DNA of 64,000 bases from Dechloromonas sp. UBA6271 (lineage in GTDB: Bacteria; Pseudomonadota; Gammaproteobacteria; Burkholderiales; Rhodocyclaceae), in contig DJUX01000045.1 of NCBI GenBank assembly GCA_002440665.1, forward strand, positions 25,762 to 89,761, written 5' to 3'. Position numbers and translations under genes: made by a program. Every line of letters begins with the position of its first letter. The stretch's first letter is position 1. Below, one piece after another: positions 44,491 to 51,582 of the stretch. A model generated the notes under the pieces. The model was not told the DNA's origin. It ran no database searches and saw only the letters and a program-made list of their open reading frames with translations.

Positions 44491-45628
44491 GATCACAGTC
44501 AATGACCTGAGCCTTGAACTTGCTACTTGGGATGCGCCCTTTGTCTTGGTCAAGACCGAGCAATATTTTGGGCCGGACGATTGGGCTTGGCAGTTTCTAC
44601 GGCTGAACCACAGCTATCGGCGAGACTATGCCAATGCGCTTCATGACTACCGTTCGGATGAGGAATCCCCGGAGGGGGCGTTTTGGGTGACGGATAGCCA
44701 TCAGCATCGGACGGCTCGTGTGGCGGAGCAGTATTGCCGCAAGCATTACGGCCTGAGCACCTGGCTTGATCCCCGTTACACCCGCTTACCGGAACTCGGC
44801 AGGGGAGAATCGTGGTTTTTTCCCCTCAGGCGCGTGGTGGACTCACCCGAAACACAATGTGGAATGGCGCCATCAGAGGACGTGTTTTCTTATTACTATC
44901 CGTCGAACGCTGGTGGGTACGACGAACGGCGGGCCTTTGGCCCTCACCCGAGTCTGCAACCGGCGCCATCGTCAGCAGTCTGGTTCGCCATTGATTGCAG
45001 TGTCCCGGCGGATGCGCAGATGAAAACCATAGAGACGTTGTCGAAGGTCTATCAACAAGGGCTTGGAGAGCGCAAGCCGGAGATGCCGTCGGGTACTCAA
45101 AGTGAATTTGAACCCCTCCCCTTGTCAAGCTGCCCATACTTCAATGTGGAGAAGTTTGAAGCGGCATCGACCTTGCTCGGAAAACATGGGGCAGGGACTG
45201 CTTGGTTCGCGATCCGCATTGAAACCCGAGGGGCGATCAAAGGACAGATCGAAAAATCTCTGCGACAGATCAACGAGATTCATCGTGGTCTTTGTCAAGA
45301 AGGGATTGTTGCTCCTGCATTTCGGGAACGATTTCGGACTGAGTTGTCAGGGCCGCTCGATGAAAGTGGCGTTCCGCTGTCGGATGGATACTTCCTGAAA
45401 GCCTTGGTGATTTGCGCCCAATTGTCGCAATTCGGATTGGATGAAGCCGGCATAGTTGACTTTCTTGTGGCGCACACCTCGGCCAAAGGAAATGCCTCAC
45501 CGAAGAAAGCCAGCGTTCGCGACAATTGGAACCTGGGGTTGTCTGACCGAGTGGCGAAATATCGGGAGCATGCCCGCCAGTTTGTCAAAGGCGGCTACAG
45601 ATGGTTGATCCACGCGCAGAAGCCTTGA
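44480..45628 (+). CDS. Probable regulator-domain protein of the integrated element
   Basis: 382 residues. The first 100 residues (DDWAWQFLRLNHSYRRDYANAL, here cited by WAWQFLRLNHSYRRDY, and YGLSTWLDP) resemble the so-called transcriptional regulator domain found in integrative-element proteins, often with a DUF2285 partner. The rest is unrecognised; no clear helix-turn-helix is visible. The ATG at 44480 overlaps the integrase stop by 11 bases; an earlier in-frame ATG at 44438 has a longer overlap. A terminator follows the stop codon. Confidence 0.6.
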   Translation: MADKITVNDLSLELATWDAPFVLVKTEQYFGPDDWAWQFLRLNHSYRRDYANALHDYRSDEESPEGAFWVTDSHQHRTARVAEQYCRKHYGLSTWLDPRYTRLPELGRGESWFFPLRRVVDSPETQCGMAPSEDVFSYYYPSNAGGYDERRAFGPHPSLQPAPSSAVWFAIDCSVPADAQMKTIETLSKVYQQGLGERKPEMPSGTQSEFEPLPLSSCPYFNVEKFEAASTLLGKHGAGTAWFAIRIETRGAIKGQIEKSLRQINEIHRGLCQEGIVAPAFRERFRTELSGPLDESGVPLSDGYFLKALVICAQLSQFGLDEAGIVDFLVAHTSAKGNASPKKASVRDNWNLGLSDRVAKYREHARQFVKGGYRWLIHAQKP

Positions 45629-45691
45629 TTTCTCGCCGGTCAATGAGAGCACATTCAATGTGCCTGCTGTGCCATGGTGAGCATGAAAGCA

Positions 45692-45716
45692 AAAAATCCG
45701 CACTCGGCGGATTTTT
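45692..45716. terminator. Bidirectional intrinsic terminator
   Basis: AAATCCGC and GCGGATTT arms with a 5-base loop, flanked by A and T runs. It serves the regulator-like gene on the plus strand and the tRNA-Thr transcript on the minus strand, whose 3' end is 25 bases away. Confidence 0.85.
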
Positions 45717-45740
45717 AATTGATTGATTTTATTGTGTTTT

Positions 45741-45816
45741 TGGTGCCGCTGGCCGGAATCGAACTGGCGACCTTCGCATTACGAATGCGCTGCTCTACCA
45801 ACTGAGCTACAGCGGC
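45741..45816 (-). tRNA. tRNA-Thr (anticodon CGT), element-borne
   Basis: A complete 76-nt tRNA including an encoded CCA end. The acceptor stem GCCGCTG/CAGCGGC is perfect, the D stem GCTC/GAGC is good, the anticodon loop is TTCGTAA and the T loop TTCGATT. One A-C mismatch lies in the T stem (positions 52/62). Its first 40 bases differ from the truncated tRNA-Thr at 43084 at only one base, in inverted orientation. A TATAAT box sits upstream on the minus strand (45854-45849). It could replace the tRNA gene broken by integration. Confidence 0.93.
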
Positions 45817-45848
45817 ACACATGTCTGTCAAATCAAACAGAGCTTATA

Positions 45849-45854
45849 ATTATA
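45849..45854 (-). promoter_or_regulatory. -10 element of the element-borne tRNA-Thr
   Basis: TATAAT on the minus strand, 32 bases before the tRNA 5' end, in the same AGCTATAATT context as the promoter of the truncated tRNA. A convincing -35 element is not seen; TTCAAG with 15-base spacing is the nearest. Confidence 0.5.
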
Positions 45855-46195
45855 GCTGGATTTGTTGCCCTTGAATAGCGGAATGCGTTGTTGCAAGGGC
45901 GAGTGTAGACGGGTTCCTTCGGGCCACTTTACGAACTTTTGGACCGTGCTGCTTTATCGTGCAGGCTGCCAAAGTCAGCAGTTCCTACCTCTTATTTTGG
46001 CCTCCGTTGTACGTTTACTGTGCCACCGCTGTGCCACGTTCAGCAGGCGGTAGGCAGCGCACGGCACACCTGCCCCAGCCTTTGCCAAGCAGCAGAGGCA
46101 GCCAATATCCGGTAGTTTTCATCATGTATCCGCCCGATTTCGGCAAGGGTGGTGTTGTCGTGTGCGTTTCTTAACCACTCATCTGGAGAAGCGCC
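45855..46195. other. Stretch without a supported gene
   Basis: Short open frames occur on the plus strand, but none has a ribosome site or protein-like composition. It lies between the tRNA-Thr promoter and the start of the secretion gene group and probably holds the promoter for the latter. I see no clear -35/-10 pair. Confidence 0.5.
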
Positions 46196-46696
46196 ATGTC
46201 TAGCATTGCCAACACCACTACCCCCTCTTTCCAGCCAGCTTTCACCCGGGTTCAGCAGACCGAACACAACGATTGCGCCTTCGCGTGTATCGCCATGCTG
46301 GCCGGCAAGACCATCGCCGAAGTCCGTCAGATCGCCATTGAGAAATTCAAGCACCCCAAGCATGGCCCGTATTGGATCGGCGAAGACCTGATCTCGAAAC
46401 TGCTTACCCACTTCGGTTGGGTCGGCACGGTGTTCAAGGAAAGCACCGGACTTGCCTCCTTGCCAAATACGGCCATTGGCATGGTCGAGTACAACCCCGA
46501 CACCGAAATCGGCAGGCACGTCTTGTTTCACCGGGTAACTCCGCCGGGTGCCAAGCAACCCGTGGAGTACATCATCGATCCTGCCTTCTGGATCGACGAG
46601 AAGCAGCAGGTTCGCACCGACATCAAAGGCTTTCCGATTGCTTGGTACATCGGCGTGCACCCCATGCAAAAGATTGTCACCAAAACGGATAAGTAA
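46196..46696 (+). CDS. Stand-alone C39-like cysteine peptidase domain protein
   Basis: 166 residues. QQTEHNDCAFACIAMLAG places a Gln near residue 20 and the nucleophile-like Cys27 as in C39 peptidases. GRHVLFHRV (His108) and EYIIDPAFW (Asp128) complete a possible catalytic triad. There is no signal peptide, membrane helix or ABC part. C39 domains usually sit at the N-terminus of bacteriocin exporters and cut leader peptides. Here the HlyB-type exporter 0.9 kb downstream has its own N-terminal domain without the catalytic Cys, so a separate peptidase would be notable. The ATG follows GGAGAAG. Confidence 0.7.
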   Translation: MSSIANTTTPSFQPAFTRVQQTEHNDCAFACIAMLAGKTIAEVRQIAIEKFKHPKHGPYWIGEDLISKLLTHFGWVGTVFKESTGLASLPNTAIGMVEYNPDTEIGRHVLFHRVTPPGAKQPVEYIIDPAFWIDEKQQVRTDIKGFPIAWYIGVHPMQKIVTKTDK

Positions 46697-46699
46697 TGC

Positions 46700-47563
46700 A
46701 TGGGGCCGAATACGCCCTATCCGGCGTTGATCGGTCAGCGGCTTGCTGCGGTACGGGTGTTTGAACCGTGGCAAGCCTGCTTGGCACCCACGGCTGATGT
46801 TGGGCCGGCCGCGCTGTTTGGGGGCGTGGCCCTGGTGTTTGAGCGTCAGGCGTTGCTGCTGACCTCGCCACTACGCTATCTCGGTGGTGGACAGGGCAGC
46901 CAATACGGCGTGGCCGATGGGCGAATGGTTGCCTTGGGCTTCCGGATGACGCTGTGCGATGCCAACGAATTGGATGCTTTCCTGCCAGTGACTTATTGCC
47001 GACAAGGTCGAGGGCATTGGCCTCGTGGGTTGTCGCTGTCGCTACCGATGGCTGGCGATGTCTTGGCGTCGCTGCATGTCGGGGAATCAGGTTGTGCGGC
47101 ATTCCCATGGGGTATCGCGCTTGGTTTTTGCTCAGGGAAACGCTACCTGCTTTGCTTTCGCCCCGAATTGGATGGAAGTATCGAACTCGTAACGCCGGGA
47201 ATAGTTCACCACCGAGTCGACGCTATTACCGTGCTTGGCCCTAATCAGGATTTCGGCTGGCTCCGTCCGGCAGCACCACTCGATTTCGTTCTGGATGATC
47301 GGCGCTGGAAGTCGGCAAAGGTCTCCGATTGGCCGTTCGTTCTCCGCAAGAGGCTGCAAAGTTGCGCAGACCCGGCCGCTTTCTATCATCACATATTGCG
47401 CCGCGCATTCCTGGCCCGGTTCGGACAACGGCCGACCTATCGGCAAAGGTTGCTGGCTTTGCGTTACCCGGTTTATTGCAAAGGTGTGCCAGACGGCCTG
47501 GTTGAAGAAATCGCTGCTCAGTTGCGATCAAAAATCTCTTGGGAATCACTCTCGTTATATTGA
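46700..47563 (+). CDS. Unknown protein between peptidase-like and exporter genes
   Basis: I do not recognise this 287-residue protein. It starts 3 bases after the C39-like gene, so the two are translationally linked. It is soluble, with several Trp and Cys residues (FEPWQACLAP, CFRPELDGSIELV, DFGWLRPAAPLDFVLDD). It shows no resemblance to RTX acyltransferases (HlyC), which are shorter. Given its place it may assist secretion or processing of the RTX cargo; this is only context. Confidence 0.7.
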   Translation: MGPNTPYPALIGQRLAAVRVFEPWQACLAPTADVGPAALFGGVALVFERQALLLTSPLRYLGGGQGSQYGVADGRMVALGFRMTLCDANELDAFLPVTYCRQGRGHWPRGLSLSLPMAGDVLASLHVGESGCAAFPWGIALGFCSGKRYLLCFRPELDGSIELVTPGIVHHRVDAITVLGPNQDFGWLRPAAPLDFVLDDRRWKSAKVSDWPFVLRKRLQSCADPAAFYHHILRRAFLARFGQRPTYRQRLLALRYPVYCKGVPDGLVEEIAAQLRSKISWESLSLY

Positions 47564-47620
47564 CATGACATGGTGAGCCGGCCAGAATCGATCCAACTCA
47601 AATAACAAACGGCCCATGCC

Positions 47621-49765
47621 ATGCGATCACCCGGGGAGAGGGTCGAACATAGTGCTGTCCTATGGCTGCTCGGCAGCCTGTGCAGCCTCTACCGCATCCC
47701 CTTCGACCCCACTCTGGTCGAACAGGAATTCCCACCGCCCCACACACTGGACACCTTTCACGAAGCTGCCCGAGCACTCGGCTTCAAAACCGGCACCTGC
47801 ACCACCGCCATCCCCGACTGGCACAAGTTGCCCCTGCCAGCAATCGCCTTCCTGCGTCCCATACCCAAGGCTGAGGAAACTGCCGAAGAAGTAGCGCCGA
47901 CCATCCCCGTCCTCATCCTCAAGACCGACGGCCACAAGCTCCTCTACTTCCGTGCCAACTCGCAAACTCCCGAGACCCTCACCGTCGAAGAAGCCGTCGC
48001 CCAGTTCGAACCGCAACTGATCCTCGTCGCCAAGGAAGCCTCGGGCACCGGCAAGGACGAGGAAATCCCCGGCTTCGAAACTGAAAAGAAGTCCTTCGGT
48101 TTCCGCTGGTTCATCCCCGAACTCCTCAAGCACAAGAAAATCTGGCGTGACGTCCTCCTCGCCAGCCTCTCCATCCAGCTCGTCGCCCTCGCCACCCCCC
48201 TGTTCACCCAGGTCATCATCGACAAGGTCGTCGTCCACCAGACCCACAGTACCCTGATCGTCCTCGGTGTCGCCCTGATCCTGTTCATGGTCTTCACCAG
48301 CGTCATGACCTGGCTGCGCCAGTACCTGATCCTGCATACCGGCAACCGCATCGATGCCGTCCTCGGCAGCCAGGTCTTCCGCCACCTGCTGCGCCTGCCA
48401 CTGCCATACTTCGAGTTTCGCCCCACCGGCACCCTGGTCGCCCGCCTGCACGGCGTCGAGACCATCCGCGAATTCGTCTCCGGCGCCGCCGTCACGCTGA
48501 TCCTCGATCTCCCCTTCCTGCTCATCTTCCTGGCGGTGATGTTCGCCTACAGTTGGCAGCTCTCGCTGATCGCCGTCGGCCTGCTCGGGCTGATCTCGAT
48601 CTTGAGCTTCCTCGTCGCCCCGGTCTTCCGCGACCGCCTCAACCAGCAGTTCATGCTCGGCGCTCGCAACCAGTCCTTCCTCACCGAGTACGTCTCGGGC
48701 ATGGCGACGGTGAAATCCCTGCAGATGGAACCCGACATCGACCGGAAGTACGGCGACTTCCTCGCCCAGTACCTCGCTGCCGGTTTCTCCACCAAGCAGG
48801 TCGGCAACACCTACAACGTCATCGCCTACGGGCTGGAACAGGTGATGACCCTGTCCATCCTGATCGTCGGTGCGCTGCTGGTCATGCAGAACGACGGTTT
48901 CACGGTGGGCATGCTGGTCGCCTTCCAGATGTTCGCCAGCCGCATGAGCCAGCCGCTCCTTCGACTCGTCGGCCTGTGGCAGGAATTCCAGCAGGCCAAT
49001 ATCGCCGTCAAACGCCTGGGCGACATTCTCGACATGCCGCAGGAGCCGCATACCCTGACCCCAAGCCGGGAGAACCAGGGGCCGGGCAGAATCGATCTGC
49101 AGCATCTCGCCTTCCGTTACTCGGAACATCATCCCTGGCTCTATCGCAACCTGAACATGACCCTGAAACCCGGCCACCTGTCGGTGCTGATGGGCCCCTC
49201 GGGTTCAGGCAAGAGCACGCTGGCCAAACTGCTGCTCGGCTTTTACCAGCCGAACGAAGGGCAGATCAATCTCGACGGGAAGGACATCCGGCATCTGGCG
49301 GCCAATGAACTGCGCACCACCTTCGGGGTGGTGCCGCAGGAAACCGTGCTCTTCTCCGGCACCCTCTACGACAATCTGGTCATGGCGCATCCGCATGCCA
49401 GCTTCGAGGATGTGATCCAGGCCTGCAAGGCGGCGGAGATTCATGAGGTGATCGAGAGGCTGAATCAGGGGTATCAGACGGAGATCGGGGAACGAGGGAC
49501 GGGGCTTTCAGGCGGCCAAAGGCAGAGGATTGCCATTGCCCGGGCGCTGCTTAAGCGGCCGAAGATACTGATCTTCGATGAGGCGGTGTCGAATCTGGAT
49601 CAACAGACGGCGGAGCATTTTGCGAAGACGATCAACAAGCTGAAAGGCAAAGTGACGATGCTGTTTATCACCCACCAGATTCCGCGGGGACTGGCGGTGG
49701 ATGAGGTGATTGAGCTTGGGACGAATACCAGCCGGCAGATGGAGGTTGTGGAGGAGGAGAAATGA
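47621..49765 (+). CDS. Type I secretion ABC transporter (HlyB/RtxB type)
   Basis: 714 residues, standard for HlyB. Residues 1-130 are the C39-like domain without the catalytic Cys (HSAVLWLLGSLCSLYRIPFDP, cited from SAVLWLLGSLCSLYRI), used to bind RTX substrates. Membrane helices follow (about 155-430). The ATPase has Walker A GPSGSGKST near residue 526, LSGGQRQRIAIARALL, Walker B ILIFDEAVSNLD and the ITHQ switch. It exports unfolded RTX proteins with a periplasmic adaptor and TolC. No adaptor (HlyD) gene follows; the sequence turns AT-rich about 65 bases after the stop. Confidence 0.95.
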   Translation: MRSPGERVEHSAVLWLLGSLCSLYRIPFDPTLVEQEFPPPHTLDTFHEAARALGFKTGTCTTAIPDWHKLPLPAIAFLRPIPKAEETAEEVAPTIPVLILKTDGHKLLYFRANSQTPETLTVEEAVAQFEPQLILVAKEASGTGKDEEIPGFETEKKSFGFRWFIPELLKHKKIWRDVLLASLSIQLVALATPLFTQVIIDKVVVHQTHSTLIVLGVALILFMVFTSVMTWLRQYLILHTGNRIDAVLGSQVFRHLLRLPLPYFEFRPTGTLVARLHGVETIREFVSGAAVTLILDLPFLLIFLAVMFAYSWQLSLIAVGLLGLISILSFLVAPVFRDRLNQQFMLGARNQSFLTEYVSGMATVKSLQMEPDIDRKYGDFLAQYLAAGFSTKQVGNTYNVIAYGLEQVMTLSILIVGALLVMQNDGFTVGMLVAFQMFASRMSQPLLRLVGLWQEFQQANIAVKRLGDILDMPQEPHTLTPSRENQGPGRIDLQHLAFRYSEHHPWLYRNLNMTLKPGHLSVLMGPSGSGKSTLAKLLLGFYQPNEGQINLDGKDIRHLAANELRTTFGVVPQETVLFSGTLYDNLVMAHPHASFEDVIQACKAAEIHEVIERLNQGYQTEIGERGTGLSGGQRQRIAIARALLKRPKILIFDEAVSNLDQQTAEHFAKTINKLKGKVTMLFITHQIPRGLAVDEVIELGTNTSRQMEVVEEEK

Positions 49766-49837
49766 AGGACGTGTGCGTGATCAACGAGGAAAATTCTCGA
49801 TTGTTGCGGTCGACAGGAAAAACAGGCCAATAACGAA

Positions 49838-49909
49838 ATGATTCTGGCCCTTATAGCATTTGTTGTGTCCACAATAATGATTTGCAAGATGCTTTTCTAC
49901 ATGCATTGA
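49838..49909 (+). CDS. Possible 23-residue hydrophobic peptide
   Basis: A short frame reads MILALIAFVVSTIMICKMLF plus three residues, a single membrane-helix-like peptide. No ribosome site is evident. It may be the start of the AT-rich segment's own genes or chance. A second 23-codon frame begins at 49762, overlapping the exporter's stop (ATGA), and ends at 49833. Confidence 0.2.
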   Translation: MILALIAFVVSTIMICKMLFYMH

Positions 49910-49925
49910 CCTTGAGGTTTGCAAC

Positions 49926-50354
49926 ATGACTAATGATGCTAAACCAACTTCCATAAAGAAAAGATGTTTGCGTTTTGGATTGCCTCCATACGCATGGAGA
50001 ACGGTTATAGAAATAGCGTGCTACCTGGGCGCAGTGACTGCACTGTTCATATGGTTTGGTGGTGAATCATTTAAGTATTTATTTGGAACTACGGCGCGAT
50101 GGTTTTATCTATTTTCCATGCAGGCTTTCCTAATGGTTTGGGGTCTAGTGTTGATGCAAATTGTTGTTCACGCAATTATTTTTCGTGAATGGTTGCCTAA
50201 AGAGAATGGTGTGTCTGTGCATTCGGATTCTTGTGGCCGATGGATATCAATAAATATTTATTATGGCTTAGGAGTGACTGGTGGCTATTTTGCTGGAATT
50301 GTTGTTTTTTCCATTCCTGTGCTGCTATTCACGGGCCGTTTTTTCTCATTTTAA
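49926..50354 (+). CDS. Small membrane protein, candidate immunity protein
   Basis: 142 residues with three or four membrane helices (IEIACYLGAVTALFIWF, FLMVWGLVLMQIVVHAIIF, GGYFAGIVVFSIPVLLF). No family is recognised. The gene is AT-rich, unlike the exporter upstream, and shares this composition with the first 190 codons of the giant RTX gene. The native RTX start lies 35 bases after its stop, so originally the two were adjacent. A small membrane protein beside the variable N-terminal part of a secreted RTX protein suggests an immunity function; this is inference. GAGG precedes the ATG. Confidence 0.65.
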   Translation: MTNDAKPTSIKKRCLRFGLPPYAWRTVIEIACYLGAVTALFIWFGGESFKYLFGTTARWFYLFSMQAFLMVWGLVLMQIVVHAIIFREWLPKENGVSVHSDSCGRWISINIYYGLGVTGGYFAGIVVFSIPVLLFTGRFFSF

Positions 50355-50375
50355 TTGCGTCTATTAACCTTGGTC

Positions 50376-50405
50376 GGAGTAATAAACAATGGGCCCTATA
50401 TTTAG
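50376..50405 (+). pseudogene. Severed native 5' end of the giant RTX gene
   Basis: GGAG at 50376-50379 lies 9 bases before an ATG at 50389. Codons ATG GGC CCT ATA TTT AG then meet the insertion sequence at 50406. Joining position 50405 directly to 51587 (removing the IS and one TTAG copy) keeps the frame into the RTX gene, giving MGPIFSNSTAFTNW. This is the original start of the gene. Confidence 0.85.
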
Positions 50406-51582
50406 GGATTCTCTGAACAACTGGCTATTTTCTGGTGGGCTGTCATAAAACCGATGCAAAAGAGGCGATTTTCGACCGTTGGCCGCAGGAATCCGGGGAT
50501 ATTCCCCGCATTTCCCGCTTCACGGACGCACCTCGCCCACGAGGGGCAACAATCGCTTGCGTGCCAGCCACAGATTGGCCAGGGCAAACAGCGTCACGAT
50601 CTGCCCGGTGTTCTTCTTCAATCCGCGATAGCGAACCTTGGTGAAGCCGAACTGGCGCTTGATGACCCGGAAGGGATGCTCAACGATGGCGCGCACCGCC
50701 GACAACATCCGGTTGAACGCTTTCTGTTCATCAGTCAGTTTGCCGCCCGCAGGTTTCTTGGTTGGGGTGATGACCGAGAGGTCGCCTTCCTTCTCGAACT
50801 GTTCGATGGTCCGGTTCGACTTGTGATAGCCACGATCCCCGAAAGCGATCGTTTCCTCGCCATGCAGACAGGCATCGAACATAGTGATGTCGGCTACCTT
50901 AGCGGTCGTGCATTCGACGGTGTGAATCAGGCCGCTCTCGGCATCGACGCCGATATGGGCTTTCATCCCGAAGTGCCACTGGTTGCCCTTCTTGGTCTGG
51001 GTCATCTCGGGATCACGTGCTTTGTTCTGGTTCTTGGTCGAACTGGGCGCCGCAATCAGTGTGGCATCGACGACCGTGCCCCGCTTCATGGCCAGCCCCT
51101 TCTCGGAAAGCACCCCGGCCACTTCGGCGAAGAGGGCGGTGGCCAAATCGTGTTGTTCCAGCAAATGACGGAAGCGCAGGATGGTGCTTTCGTCCGGCAT
51201 GACGTCTTCGAAGGCATCCAGCCCGGCAAAGCGGCGCAGCACGGGAACATCGTGCAGGGCCTCTTCCATCGCCGGGTCGGAGTAACCAAACCACTGCTGC
51301 ATGAAGTGAATGCGCAACATCGTACCCAACGGCATCGGCGGACGACCGTTGCCTTTCTTGGGGTAGTGCAGCTCGATCAACCCTTCCAGGCGAGACCACG
51401 GCACGACCGTGTCCATCTCCGCCAGGAATACCGCTTTCCGGGTTTGCTTGCCGGCCTTCGGCAGAAATCCCGTCTCGGCCAGGCTCAGTTGCTTCATCGG
51501 TTTCATCGTTTAGATACGCTGCATGACAGTGGCGCTATTGTCTCAAATCAGGCTGCATGACAGTCACTTATGCAGAGTTTCC
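50406..51582 (-). mobile_element. IS5-family insertion sequence (1,177 bp)
   Basis: Imperfect terminal inverted repeats start GGATTCTCTGAACAA on the left and GGAAACTCTGCATAA on the right (reverse strand). Both ends carry a subterminal CTGTCAT. The element is flanked by TTAG at 50402-50405 and again at 51583-51586, the 4-bp target duplication expected for IS5-type elements. It encodes one intact transposase. It interrupts the RTX gene in codon 6. Confidence 0.92.
50520..51506 (-). CDS. IS5-family transposase
   Basis: 328 residues, full length. DDE-type features: TVVDATLIAAPSSTKN (first Asp), FGDRGYHKSNR (second Asp region) and AIVEHPFRVIKRQFGFTKVRYRG (the Y-2-R-3-E region, cited from VEHPFRVIKRQFGF). 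PMPLGTMLRIHFMQQWF at the start is typical of IS5. The open frame is undamaged, so the copy may still be mobile. Confidence 0.95.
   Translation of the reverse strand: MKPMKQLSLAETGFLPKAGKQTRKAVFLAEMDTVVPWSRLEGLIELHYPKKGNGRPPMPLGTMLRIHFMQQWFGYSDPAMEEALHDVPVLRRFAGLDAFEDVMPDESTILRFRHLLEQHDLATALFAEVAGVLSEKGLAMKRGTVVDATLIAAPSSTKNQNKARDPEMTQTKKGNQWHFGMKAHIGVDAESGLIHTVECTTAKVADITMFDACLHGEETIAFGDRGYHKSNRTIEQFEKEGDLSVITPTKKPAGGKLTDEQKAFNRMLSAVRAIVEHPFRVIKRQFGFTKVRYRGLKKNTGQIVTLFALANLWLARKRLLPLVGEVRP

Noticed and set aside
45855..46060. Short plus-strand frame near the tRNA-Thr promoter
   Set aside because: No ribosome site, Cys/Arg-rich unlikely protein, and it overlaps the tRNA promoter region.
46700..47563. 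Unknown 287-residue protein as an RTX acyltransferase (HlyC)
   Set aside because: It is too long and lacks the expected His/Asp motif context; no similarity was seen.
49762..49833. A 23-codon frame overlapping the exporter stop as the start of a truncated hlyD
   Set aside because: The peptide has no recognisable HlyD N-terminal feature, such as a basic stretch followed by a membrane helix; too short to support.
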